Assembly: GCA_036494675.1 (NCBI GenBank) | Contig: DASXOA010000533.1 | Location: forward strand, 36,089 to 100,088 | Length of the DNA stretch: 64,000 nt | Origin: Rugosimonospora sp036494675 | GTDB taxonomy: Bacteria > Actinomycetota > Actinomycetes > Mycobacteriales > Micromonosporaceae | Direction of reading: 5' to 3' | In this document: positions 25,626-33,692 of the stretch, one piece after another | Layout: each line of letters begins with the position of its first letter | How positions within the stretch are numbered: position 1 is the stretch's first letter | Notes under the pieces: model-generated | What the model saw: only the letters and a program-made list of their open reading frames with translations | Told to the model about the DNA's origin: nothing | Databases searched by the model: none | Made by a program: the position numbers and the translations under genes

Positions 25626-27268
25626 ACGGGTACGCCATCCCGGCCATCGTCGTGGTCACGGTCGCGACCGTGGTCATCGGCGCGTACGGCCTGCGGGTGG
25701 CCCGGACCACCTCGGACTTCCTGGTCGCGTCGCGGGAGATCAGCCCCGCCTGGAACGCCGCCGCGATCAGCGGGGAGTACCTGTCGGCGGCCAGCTTCCT
25801 CGGCGTCGCCGGCCTGGTTCTCAAGCAGGGCGTGGACGTGCTGTGGTACCCGGTCGGGTTCGCCGCCGGGTACCTCGCGCTGCTGCTGTTCGTGGCCGCC
25901 CCGCTGCGCCGGTCCCGGGCGTTCACCCTGCCGGACTTCTGCGAGTTGCGGCTGCGCTCCACCCGGCTGCGCAAGCTGGCGACGATATTCGTGATCATGA
26001 TTGGCTGGCTGTACCTGGTACCGCAGTTGCAAGGTGCCGGGCTGACCATGCAGACGGTCAGCGGCGGCCGGTACCAGGTCGGGGTCCTGCTCGTGGGGAT
26101 CGTGGTGATCGCGAACGTGGCGCTCGGCGGGATGCGTTCGATCACCTTTGTGCAGGCGTTCCAGTACTGGCTCAAGCTGACCGCGCTGGCCGTGCCGATC
26201 ATCTTCCTGGTCCTGCACTGGCAGGCGGACGGCCGGCCCGCGCTGGCGCCGCCGGCCGGCGCGACCTTCGCCCACTCGACCACCGTGGTGTTCGACCATT
26301 CCGCGACCCTGGTGCGGCCCGACGGGTCCACGGTCGACGTGCCGGCCCACACGTCGGTGGACTTCCCGGCCGGTACGGCGATTCCGCAGGTACGCGGCGG
26401 CGACGTGAGCTCCGGGGCGGACTGGCTGCTGTCCGGCTCGACCGAGGGCGGCGAGCGCCGGGACCGCGGCCTGTTCGGCGCCTACTCCCTGATCCTGGCG
26501 ACCTTCCTGGGGACGATGGGGCTGCCGCACGTGCTGGTCCGCTTCTACACCAACCGGGACGGCGCGGCGGCCCGGCGCACGACCCTGGTGGTTCTCGGCC
26601 TGGTCGGCCTGTTCTACCTGCTGCCGACCCTGTACGGCGTGCTCGGCCGGATCTACACCCCGCAACTGCTGATGACCGGCGACACCGATGCCGTGGTGCT
26701 GGTGCTGCCCGGCGCCGCGCTGCCCGGACTGACCGGGCAACTGCTCGGCGCGCTCGTCGCGGCCGGCGCGTTCGCGGCCTTCCTGTCCACGTCGTCGGGG
26801 CTGCTGACCAGCGTGGCCGGGGTGCTGTCGACGGACCTGATCGGCCGGGGTTCGGTCCGCGACTTCCGGATCTCCACCGTGCTGGCCGGCCTGGTGCCGC
26901 TGGCCCTGGCTCTGCGCGCGGGCGGGATGGACGTGTCGCAGGTCGTCGGGTTGGCCTTCGCGGTGGCCGCGTCGAGCTTCTGCCCGCTGCTCGTGCTGGG
27001 CATCTGGTGGCGGGGGCTGACCGCGATCGGGGCGGCGGCCGGTGTCACGGTGGGCGGTGGGACGGCGCTCGCGGCCGTGATCACCACGGTCGTCGGGCCT
27101 GCGCTGTCGGGCTGGCCGGCGGCGCTGATCGGCCAACCGGCGGCGTGGACGGTCCCGCTGGCGTTCCTGGTGATGATCTCGGTGTCGCTGGCGACCCGGC
27201 GCCGGGTACCGGCGAACGTCGGCCTGACCATGCTGCGCCTGCACGCCCCCGACCCGCTCCGGCTCTGA
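25622..27268 (+). CDS. Sodium:solute symporter (monocarboxylate permease, MctC/ActP-like), probable CTG start
   Basis: A 548-residue SSS-family transporter with about thirteen membrane segments. Family phrases include ISGEYLSAASFLGVAGL in the first core repeat, GWLYLVPQLQGAGLT, FLGTMGLPHVLVRFYT and FLSTSSGLLTSVAGVLS, all typical of the acetate/pyruvate branch. An extracytoplasmic loop of about 70 residues interrupts the middle. The reading frame contains no ATG, GTG or TTG at the expected N-terminus. A CTG at 25622, preceded by GGAGAAACA and overlapping the previous TGA as CTGA, gives the family-typical start NGYAIPAIVVV. The next GTG would remove part of the first helix. Substrate is not certain. 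Confidence 0.88.
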   Translation: MNGYAIPAIVVVTVATVVIGAYGLRVARTTSDFLVASREISPAWNAAAISGEYLSAASFLGVAGLVLKQGVDVLWYPVGFAAGYLALLLFVAAPLRRSRAFTLPDFCELRLRSTRLRKLATIFVIMIGWLYLVPQLQGAGLTMQTVSGGRYQVGVLLVGIVVIANVALGGMRSITFVQAFQYWLKLTALAVPIIFLVLHWQADGRPALAPPAGATFAHSTTVVFDHSATLVRPDGSTVDVPAHTSVDFPAGTAIPQVRGGDVSSGADWLLSGSTEGGERRDRGLFGAYSLILATFLGTMGLPHVLVRFYTNRDGAAARRTTLVVLGLVGLFYLLPTLYGVLGRIYTPQLLMTGDTDAVVLVLPGAALPGLTGQLLGALVAAGAFAAFLSTSSGLLTSVAGVLSTDLIGRGSVRDFRISTVLAGLVPLALALRAGGMDVSQVVGLAFAVAASSFCPLLVLGIWWRGLTAIGAAAGVTVGGGTALAAVITTVVGPALSGWPAALIGQPAAWTVPLAFLVMISVSLATRRRVPANVGLTMLRLHAPDPLRL

Positions 27269-27376
27269 GGCCCCGACCCGCTGCGCCTGCATGCCCCCGA
27301 CCCACCGCGGCTCTGAGGCCCCGGGCCGCTCCGGCTCTCAGATCCCGACCCGCTGCGGCTCTGCGGCCCCGGGCAC
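27233..27376 (+). repeat. Three 48-base tandem repeats across the symporter stop codon
   Basis: Copies begin at 27233, 27281 and 27329. The first covers the last codons and stop of the symporter gene; the second and third, increasingly diverged, fill most of the following gap. A shared core reads GACCCGCTCCGGCTCTGAGG in the first copy. The duplicates repeat the coding tail beyond the stop. Confidence 0.8.
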
Positions 27377-27437
27377 CCCGGAATCCGCTTAACCAGGCGG
27401 AACCCCTGGGGCGGCGGAAGCCGGTAGCGTCAACCTC

Positions 27438-28199
27438 GTGCTCGACGGTACCCAGCCTGCCCTCGCGTTGCGGGGGCTGGTCAAGAGGTTCGACGCCAAG
27501 CTGGCGGTAGGCGGAGTCGACCTCGACGTACCCACCGGCTCCTTCTACGGGCTGCTCGGCCCCAACGGTGCCGGCAAGACCACGTGCCTGTCGATGGCCG
27601 TCGGGCTGCTGCGTCCGACCCTGGGCAGGGCCTACGTGCTCGGGCACGACGTATGGGCCGACCCGGTCGAGGCCAAGCGCCGCCTCGGCGTGCTGCCCGA
27701 CTCGGTCCGGATGTTCGACCGGCTCTCCGGGCCCGAACTGCTGGCCTACCAGGGGCTGCTGCGCGGCATGCCGCCGGATCTGATCGAGGCGCGGGCCAGG
27801 GAACTGCTCGACGTGCTCGGCCTCGCCGACGCCGGCCGGACGCTGGTCGTGGACTACTCCGCCGGGATGAAGAAGAAGATCGGGCTGGCCTGCGCGCTGT
27901 TGCACGCCCCGCGCCTGCTCGTACTCGACGAGCCATTCGAATCGGTCGATCCGGTGGCGGGCAGCCTGATCCGCGACATTCTGCACCGGTACGCCGAGGG
28001 TGGCGGCACGGTCGTCTTCTCCAGCCATGTCATGGAGGTGGTGGAGAAGATCTGCACCCACGTGGCGATCCTCGCCGGTGGACGGATCAAGGCGGTGGGC
28101 ACGCTCAACGAGGTCCGCGCCGGTAGGGATCTGGAGGACGTCTTCGTCGAGGTGGTGGGCGGGCGGGTCGCCACCGGCGAGGAGTTGACGTGGCTGTGA
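27438..28199 (+). CDS. ABC transporter ATP-binding protein (ABC-2 type exporter)
   Basis: A 253-residue ATPase. Walker A is GPNGAGKTT (about residues 42-50), the signature motif is the degenerate YSAGMKKK, Walker B is LLVLDEPFESVD and the switch histidine is in VFSSHVMEVVE. The DYSAGMKKKIGL form of the signature is common in exporters paired with ABC-2 permeases. The GTG start lies seven bases after TAGCGT at 27425-27430, so a leaderless transcript is likely. It overlaps the permease gene downstream by ten bases, forming a two-component exporter. The exported substrate is unknown. Confidence 0.94.
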   Translation: MLDGTQPALALRGLVKRFDAKLAVGGVDLDVPTGSFYGLLGPNGAGKTTCLSMAVGLLRPTLGRAYVLGHDVWADPVEAKRRLGVLPDSVRMFDRLSGPELLAYQGLLRGMPPDLIEARARELLDVLGLADAGRTLVVDYSAGMKKKIGLACALLHAPRLLVLDEPFESVDPVAGSLIRDILHRYAEGGGTVVFSSHVMEVVEKICTHVAILAGGRIKAVGTLNEVRAGRDLEDVFVEVVGGRVATGEELTWL

Positions 28200-29812
28200 T
28201 GCCGCTCCGGCCGGTCCGGATCACCGTCTTCGTGCGGCTCAAGCTGCGCATGCTCGGTCACGGGCTGCGCGGGAAACGGCGCCGGGTCGTCACGTTCGCG
28301 GTGGGCCTGGCCGTCGGCCTCTGGCTCGCGGCCACCGGATTCCTGCTGTTCCTGAGCAGCGGCGCGGTCGGCCGCGACATCGGGTACGCGATGGCCTCGT
28401 TCGGCGGTGCCGCGCTGGTGCTCGGCTGGCTGCTGCTTCCGCTGCTGTTCTTCGGGGTGGACGAGACGCTGGACCCGGCCAGGTTCGCCCTGCTCCCACT
28501 GCCCCGGCGCACCCTGGCCACCGGCATGCTGGCCGGTGCCGTGGTCGGCATCCCCGGGCTGGCGACCGCGCTGGCGATGCTCGGCGTGGCGGTCGCGGGC
28601 GGGCTGCGGGCCGGCCCGGCCGGCGTCGCCGTCGCCGTACTCGGCGGCGCCCTGAACCTGTTGCTGTGCATCGTGCTCAGCCGCGCCGTGACCAGCGGGT
28701 TCGCCGCGCTGTTGCGGTCCCGGCGGGTACGCGACCTGGCCGGGGTGGTGATCGCGCTGGTGGCCGCCTCGATCGGCCCGCTGCAACTGGTGATCTCCTC
28801 GACGCTCGGGCACGCCAGCCTGGCGCCGGTGCTCCGGGTGGCCCGGGTACTCGGCTGGACTCCGCTGTCGGCGGGGTTCGTCGCGCCGTACGACCTGGCC
28901 GACGGGCGGCCGCTGCTGGCGGCGGTACGGCTGGGGATCGTCGCGGGTACGGTCGCGCTGCTGGGCTGGTGGTGGGCGATGACCCTGGAGTCCGCCATGA
29001 TCGGCGTGTCCGACGGGCCGGGCGGCGGCCGGCCGGTGCGCGGCGGCGTGGTGCGCGCACTGCTACCCGCCGTGCTGCGGCCGGCCCGGCCGGGACAGTT
29101 CGCCGCGATCGTGGCCCGGGAGCTGCGCTACTGGTCGCGGGACCCGCGCCGGCGCTCCAGTCTCATTTCGATCATCGTGGGCGGCGCCGTGGTACCGGTC
29201 GCCCTGCGGCTGGCCCCGGGGCACTCCTCGGGCGTACCCCTGCCGCTCGCGGTGGCGTTCACCTCGGTGGCCGGCGCGGCGATCCTGGCCAACCAGTTCG
29301 GCTTCGACGGGACCGCGTACGCCGCGCACCTGCTGGCCTCCGTGCCGGGCCGCACAGAGTTGCGGGCCCGGGCCGCGGCGCTGTCCGTCATCATGGCGCC
29401 GGTGCTGCTGGTGATCGTGGTGGCCGTCGCGGTGTTCGGCGAGGAGCGCGGCCAACTGGTACCGACCCTCGGGACCGCGGCCGCGATGTACGGCTCCTCG
29501 ATGGCCGTCGCGTCGGTGCTGTCGGTACTCGTCGCCTACCCGGTACCCGACAGCCGCAACGCGTTCGCCTCGGCCGGCGGCTCGGCGAGCGCCAAGGGTC
29601 TGCTCGCGTTCATCGGCATGGTCGCCGCGGTGGTGTCCGCCTCGCCGGTGCTGATCGCCGCCCTGGCCCTGCCGGGCGCGCTGGCCTGGCTGGTGCTGCC
29701 GGCCGGGCTGGCCTGGGGGCTCGTCGCGGTGCTGGTCACCACGCGGCTCGTCGGCGACGAACTGGAGCGGCGCGGCCCGGATCTGCTCGGCGAAGTTACC
29801 CTGCAGGCATGA
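28190..29812 (+). CDS. ABC-2 type exporter permease
   Basis: A 540-residue protein with about twelve hydrophobic segments in two halves, forming the membrane part of the exporter with the preceding ATPase. The middle cytoplasmic region contains RELRYWSRDPRRRSSL, the coupling-helix-like signature of this actinobacterial family. The GTG at 28190 is five bases after GAGGAG; the GTG at 28196, which makes a GTGA overlap with the previous stop, is nearly as good, and either changes only two residues. Its TGA overlaps the ATG of a nine-codon ORF (ATGA, 29809-29812). Confidence 0.85.
   Translation: MAVMPLRPVRITVFVRLKLRMLGHGLRGKRRRVVTFAVGLAVGLWLAATGFLLFLSSGAVGRDIGYAMASFGGAALVLGWLLLPLLFFGVDETLDPARFALLPLPRRTLATGMLAGAVVGIPGLATALAMLGVAVAGGLRAGPAGVAVAVLGGALNLLLCIVLSRAVTSGFAALLRSRRVRDLAGVVIALVAASIGPLQLVISSTLGHASLAPVLRVARVLGWTPLSAGFVAPYDLADGRPLLAAVRLGIVAGTVALLGWWWAMTLESAMIGVSDGPGGGRPVRGGVVRALLPAVLRPARPGQFAAIVARELRYWSRDPRRRSSLISIIVGGAVVPVALRLAPGHSSGVPLPLAVAFTSVAGAAILANQFGFDGTAYAAHLLASVPGRTELRARAAALSVIMAPVLLVIVVAVAVFGEERGQLVPTLGTAAAMYGSSMAVASVLSVLVAYPVPDSRNAFASAGGSASAKGLLAFIGMVAAVVSASPVLIAALALPGALAWLVLPAGLAWGLVAVLVTTRLVGDELERRGPDLLGEVTLQA
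29797..29802 (+). promoter_or_regulatory. Possible -10 element at the end of the permease gene
   Basis: TACCCT lies six bases before the ATG at 29809, a leaderless spacing. If active, it would start a transcript with the nine-codon ORF as its first cistron. Confidence 0.4.
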
Positions 29813-29835
29813 TCTCCGGAAACCTCCCGCCTGCA
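29802..29835 (+). other. Inverted repeat around the nine-codon ORF
   Basis: TGCAGGC (29802-29808) and GCCTGCA (29829-29835) pair perfectly. The right arm ends at the A of the ATG at 29835, so a hairpin would hide the start of the next gene unless the ORF inside it is translated. Confidence 0.45.
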
Positions 29836-29838
29836 TGA
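29809..29838 (+). CDS. Nine-codon bridging ORF (MISGNLPPA)
   Basis: The frame ATG to TGA encodes MISGNLPPA. Its ATG overlaps the stop of the permease gene (ATGA) and its TGA overlaps the ATG of the next gene (ATGA). It also lies inside an inverted repeat and six bases after a TACCCT element. Such a double overlap would let ribosomes pass from the exporter genes to the flavin-reductase-like gene by termination and reinitiation. The peptide itself has no recognisable function. It may exist only to relay ribosomes, or by chance. Confidence 0.45.
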   Translation: MISGNLPPA

Positions 29839-30338
29839 CGATCCACTCGTCGGACCCGTTCGCGTCCCCGGAGGAGGAGCGCTCGCCGGTACGGCGGCTC
29901 CGTGGCCGGCTGGCCTCCCCGGTGACCCTGTGGACCGCGCCCGGCCCGGCCGGGCTGACCGTGTCCTCCGCCCTGGTCGGGGACGGCGATCCCGGGCTGG
30001 TGCTGGGCCTGATCGACGACGAGTCGCAGTTGTGGACCGCGATCGAGCGGGAGGGGCGCTTCGCGGTGGCCCCGTTACGGGGCTCGGACCGGCAGCTCGC
30101 CGACCGGTTCGCCGGCCTGATGCCGGCGCCGGGCGGCCCGTTCCGGTCGGAGCGGTGGCGTGACACCGATTACGGGCCGGTCCTGGCCGGCCTCGACACC
30201 TGGGCCGGTTGCCGGCTGGCGGGCAGCCGCCCGTACGGGTGGGGGCTGCTGGTCGAGGCCACCATCGAGCACGTCGAGATCGGGCCGGACGCCGACCCGC
30301 TCCTGCACTACCGGGGCCGGTACCGGCAACTGCGTTGA
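29835..30338 (+). CDS. Flavin reductase-like (split-barrel) protein
   Basis: A 167-residue protein that resembles the flavin reductase-like, FMN-binding split-barrel family. Visible landmarks are RLASPVTLWTA, AGLTVSSALVGDGDPGLVLGLID, LADRFAGLMPAPGG and the C-terminal EATIEHVEIG. These match the beta-barrel core in order, although the classical diflavin-binding residues are not obvious. The family reduces or binds flavins in the cytoplasm; here neither substrate nor partner is evident. The ATG at 29835 is reached through the ATGA overlap with the nine-codon ORF, and no independent ribosome site is visible. Confidence 0.7.
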   Translation: MTIHSSDPFASPEEERSPVRRLRGRLASPVTLWTAPGPAGLTVSSALVGDGDPGLVLGLIDDESQLWTAIEREGRFAVAPLRGSDRQLADRFAGLMPAPGGPFRSERWRDTDYGPVLAGLDTWAGCRLAGSRPYGWGLLVEATIEHVEIGPDADPLLHYRGRYRQLR

Positions 30339-30436
30339 GCGGCGGCGCCACATCGTTCGGCGCATTGCCGGAGCCGCTCGGCGCAGCCGTCGACCGGCAC
30401 CGTCGGTAACTGGGTGGTAGCCCATACGGTCCCGCC

Positions 30437-30784
30437 ATGGCTACCGAGACTCCGGCCCCCCCGGCACCGCCGGACGAAGGTCGATACCGCGCTGTGCAAG
30501 ATTCTGACGACTTCGGTGCGCTGCGCAAGGCGTTCCGTGGCTTCGTGTTCCCGACCACGGTCGCGTTCCTGATCTGGTACGGGCTGTACGTGGTGCTCTC
30601 CGCCTACGCCCGTGGCTTCATGGGCACCAAGGTGGTCGGGCACATCAACATCGCCCTCGTGTTCGGGCTGCTCCAGTTCGTCTCGACGTTCGTGATCGCG
30701 TGGCTCTACGCCCGCTATGCGGGGCGGCGGCTCGACCCGGCCTCCCAGCGGCTGCGCGACGAGATCGAAGGAGGTGAGCGGTAG
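30437..30784 (+). CDS. DUF485 family membrane protein (symporter partner)
   Basis: A 115-residue protein with two membrane segments (about residues 36-58 and 70-93) and the DUF485 consensus FRGFVFPTTVAFLIWYGLYV followed by GHINIALVFGLLQFVSTF. DUF485 proteins are encoded directly before acetate/pyruvate symporters and are thought to assist them; Escherichia coli YjcH before ActP is the model arrangement. The ATG at 30437 stands six bases after TACGGT (30425-30430), so the operon transcript is probably leaderless. Its stop overlaps the symporter start by one base (TAGTG). Confidence 0.93.
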   Translation: MATETPAPPAPPDEGRYRAVQDSDDFGALRKAFRGFVFPTTVAFLIWYGLYVVLSAYARGFMGTKVVGHINIALVFGLLQFVSTFVIAWLYARYAGRRLDPASQRLRDEIEGGER

Positions 30785-32517
30785 TGAGCAGCACCGCCCG
30801 TACTCTCACCATCGTCCTGTTCCTGCTGCTGGTGCTCGTCACGCTCGGCATCACCATCTGGGCCAACCGGCAGACCCGCAACGCCAACGATTTCTACGCC
30901 GGCGGCCGGTCGTTCAGCGGCTTCCAGAACGGCATGGCCATCGGCGGCGACTACATGTCGGCGGCCAGCTTCCTGGGCATCGCCGGAATCATCGCGCTGT
31001 CCGGCTACGACGGTTTCCTGTACTCCATCGGCTTCCTGGTCGCCTGGCTGGTGGCCCTGTTGCTGGTCGCGGAGTTGATGCGCAACTCCGGCCGGTACAC
31101 GATGGCCGACGTGCTGGCGTACCGGATGCGCCAGACCCCGGTGCGTACCGCCGCCTCGATCTCCACGATCGTCGTGTCGATCTTCTATCTGCTGGCCCAG
31201 ATGGTCGGTGCCGGCTCGCTCGTGGCGCTGCTGCTGGGCATCAAGGAGGGGCAGACCTTCCTGGGCATGACCCCCACGACCGCGAAGATCCTCACGATCG
31301 TGCTGATCGGGTTGTTGATGGTCGCCTATGTGGTCATCGGCGGCATGAAGGGCACCACGTACGTGCAGATCGTCAAGGCGGTCCTGTTGATGCTGGGCGC
31401 GATCCTGATGGCGCTGCTGGTCGCCATCGCGTTCCGGTTCAACCTCTCGTCGCTGCTCGGCGACGCCGCCACGAAGTCGGGCAAGGGCGCCGAGTTCCTG
31501 GAGCCGGGGCTCAAGTACGGCAAGGACATCGCGGGCAACTCCGGGGCGACCCTGGTCAGCAAGCTGGACCTGCTGTCGCTGGGTGCGGCTCTGGTGCTCG
31601 GCACCGCCGGCCTGCCACACGTGCTGATCCGGTTCTACGCCGTACCCAACGCGAAGGCCGCCCGGCGCAGCGTCCTCTGGGCGATCGGCATCATCGGCGT
31701 GTTCTACCTGCTGACCCTGGCCCTCGGTTTCGGTGCCGCGGCCCTGGTCGGCGGTAAGGCGATCGCCGCTCAGGATCCGGGCGGCAACACCGCCGCGCCG
31801 CAACTGGCTCAGGTGTTGGGCCAGCGGTACCTCGGCGGCTCCACCGGAGGCGCGGTGCTACTGGCGATCATCGCCGCGGTCGCGTTCGCCACGATCCTGG
31901 CCGTGGTCGCCGGGCTCACCCTGGCGTCCTCGTCCAGCGTGGCCCACGACCTGTACGCGAACGTGTTGCGGCGCGGTCAGACCAGCGAACGCGAAGAGGT
32001 CAACGTGGCCCGTTACGCCGCCTTCGGGGTCGGCGCGGTGGCCATCGTGCTGGCGGTCTTCGCCCGCAGCCTCAACGTCGCGTTCCTGGTCGCGGTCGCG
32101 TTCGCCATCGCGGCCTCGGCGAACCTCCCGGCGATCCTGTTCTCGCTGTTCTGGAAGAAGTTCAACACTCGGGGAGCGGTCTGGGGCATCTACGGCGGGC
32201 TGATCTCCGCGGTACTGGTCGTGCTGCTGTCCCCGATCTGCTGGGGCGGTTCCAGTAGCAACCTGCCGGCGGTCAAGCTGACCGCGACGCAGGCGCAGGA
32301 CTGCGGGGTACCGGTGAGTTCGACCCAGGTCAACAACGCCACGGCGCTGTTCAGCTGCACCTCCACCGCGCCGATCCCGTTCAGCAACCCGGGCCTGATC
32401 TCGATCCCGATCGGCTTCCTGGCGGCGTACATCGGTGCCCGCACCTCACGGGAGCGGGACCCGGAGCGGTACGCCGAGCTCGAAGTCCGGTCGCTCACCG
32501 GAGCAGGCGCGGTGTAG
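30784..32517 (+). CDS. Cation/acetate symporter (ActP-type SSS transporter)
   Basis: A 577-residue sodium:solute symporter with thirteen predicted membrane segments. Key phrases are NANDFYAGGRSFSG, IGGDYMSAASFLGIAGI, TAGLPHVLIRFYAVPNAKAAR and VAHDLYANVLRRG, all characteristic of the cation acetate symporter branch. A late loop carries two or three cysteines (ICWGGSS, QDCGV, FSCTS) and could be disulphide-bonded outside. The GTG at 30784 follows a strong GGAGG site within the end of the DUF485 gene. It likely imports acetate or related monocarboxylates with Na+ or H+. A strong hairpin follows 64 bases downstream. Confidence 0.94.
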   Translation: MSSTARTLTIVLFLLLVLVTLGITIWANRQTRNANDFYAGGRSFSGFQNGMAIGGDYMSAASFLGIAGIIALSGYDGFLYSIGFLVAWLVALLLVAELMRNSGRYTMADVLAYRMRQTPVRTAASISTIVVSIFYLLAQMVGAGSLVALLLGIKEGQTFLGMTPTTAKILTIVLIGLLMVAYVVIGGMKGTTYVQIVKAVLLMLGAILMALLVAIAFRFNLSSLLGDAATKSGKGAEFLEPGLKYGKDIAGNSGATLVSKLDLLSLGAALVLGTAGLPHVLIRFYAVPNAKAARRSVLWAIGIIGVFYLLTLALGFGAAALVGGKAIAAQDPGGNTAAPQLAQVLGQRYLGGSTGGAVLLAIIAAVAFATILAVVAGLTLASSSSVAHDLYANVLRRGQTSEREEVNVARYAAFGVGAVAIVLAVFARSLNVAFLVAVAFAIAASANLPAILFSLFWKKFNTRGAVWGIYGGLISAVLVVLLSPICWGGSSSNLPAVKLTATQAQDCGVPVSSTQVNNATALFSCTSTAPIPFSNPGLISIPIGFLAAYIGARTSRERDPERYAELEVRSLTGAGAV

Positions 32518-32580
32518 TCCAGCACCCCTGTCGCCGCCCGGTCCCGGACGGCGCCGGCCAGCCCCGATAGCGCCCCCTGG

Positions 32581-32624
32581 CTGCCGATCGTCCCTCCCGC
32601 CGAGTCGGGAGGGCCGATCGGCAG
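32581..32624 (+). terminator. Long hairpin terminator after the ActP-type gene
   Basis: Arms 32581-32599 and 32606-32624 pair over 19 bases with one mismatch and a six-base loop. There is no T-tract. It isolates the symporter operon from the decarboxylase-like gene, whose TACCCT promoter element begins ten bases later. Confidence 0.8.
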
Positions 32625-32646
32625 CCGATCAACTACCCTGAGCGGT

Positions 32647-33624
32647 ATGGCGGTTGTGCAGCGGTACGGCGAGGGTCAGCGGGTATTGATCACGGGCGGT
32701 GCCGGGTTCGTCGGTTCCCATCTCGTGGACGCGCTGATCGCCCGTGGCGTCGAGGTGGTGGCCCTGGACAACTTCGTCACCGGTGCCAAGGAGAATGTCG
32801 CGCATCTCGCCGAGAATCCCCGGTTTTCCCTGGTCGAGGCGGACATCACCGATGGACTTCCGGATCACGAGCCGGCCCTGGCCCGGCGTTTCGACGCGAT
32901 CATGCACTTTGCCTCGCCGGCCAGCCCCACCGACTTCGAGCAGTTGCCGGTCGAGATCCTGAGGGTCGGCTCGGTGGCCACCCTGTTCCTGCTGGAGCGG
33001 GCCCAGGCCGACGGGGCCCGGTTCATCATGGCGTCCACCTCGGAGGCCTACGGCGACCCGTTGGTGCACCCTCAGCCGGAGACCTACTGGGGCAACGTCA
33101 ACCCGAACGGCATCCGCAGCGTCTACGACGAGTCCAAGCGGTTCTCCGAGGCCGCCGCGATGGCGTACCACCGGTCCCGCGGGGTGGACGTGGGGATCGT
33201 CCGGATCTTCAACACGTACGGGCCCCGGATGCGCCCCGACGACGGTCGGGCGATCCCGACGTTCGTGAACCAGGCGCTGCGCGGCGAGCCGATCACGGTG
33301 GCCGGCACCGGTGACCAGACCCGGTCGATCTGTTTCGTCGATGACCTGGTGCGGGGCATCCTGGCGCTGCTCGACTCGACCGAGACCGGCCCGGTGAACT
33401 GCGGCACCGAGGACGAAATGACCATGCGGGAACTCGCCGAGACAATCATCAAGCTGGCTGAATCCACGTCGACTGTTACCTATATCACCCGGAGCGCCGA
33501 CGATCCGGAGAAGCGCCGGCCGGACCTGACGCTGGCCCGTACCCGGCTGGATTACCAGCCCAGAGTGGGTAGCGAGGAAGGCCTGCGGCAGACCATCGAG
33601 TACTTCGCCAACCGGGTCCGATAG
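32647..33624 (+). CDS. NAD-dependent epimerase/dehydratase, UDP-glucuronate decarboxylase (UDP-xylose synthase)-like
   Basis: A 325-residue extended SDR enzyme. The NAD-binding glycine motif is ITGGAGFVGSHLVD near the start, the catalytic tyrosine and lysine are in YDESKRFSE (about Y160), and the serine-rich strand is MASTSEAYGDP. The wording SPASPTDF and YDESKR, together with RIFNTYGPRMRPDDGR, is close to UDP-xylose synthases, which convert UDP-glucuronate to UDP-xylose. Xylose is a typical whole-cell sugar in Micromonosporaceae, so a wall role is reasonable. TACCCT seven bases before the ATG suggests leaderless expression. dTDP-glucose dehydratase activity is less likely. Confidence 0.85.
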   Translation: MAVVQRYGEGQRVLITGGAGFVGSHLVDALIARGVEVVALDNFVTGAKENVAHLAENPRFSLVEADITDGLPDHEPALARRFDAIMHFASPASPTDFEQLPVEILRVGSVATLFLLERAQADGARFIMASTSEAYGDPLVHPQPETYWGNVNPNGIRSVYDESKRFSEAAAMAYHRSRGVDVGIVRIFNTYGPRMRPDDGRAIPTFVNQALRGEPITVAGTGDQTRSICFVDDLVRGILALLDSTETGPVNCGTEDEMTMRELAETIIKLAESTSTVTYITRSADDPEKRRPDLTLARTRLDYQPRVGSEEGLRQTIEYFANRVR

Positions 33625-33692
33625 TCCCTGATTTGTTCTGCCGCCGTCGTGGCGGCAAGGACTACTAGCAGGGCCTACGTACCCTGGGTGAC

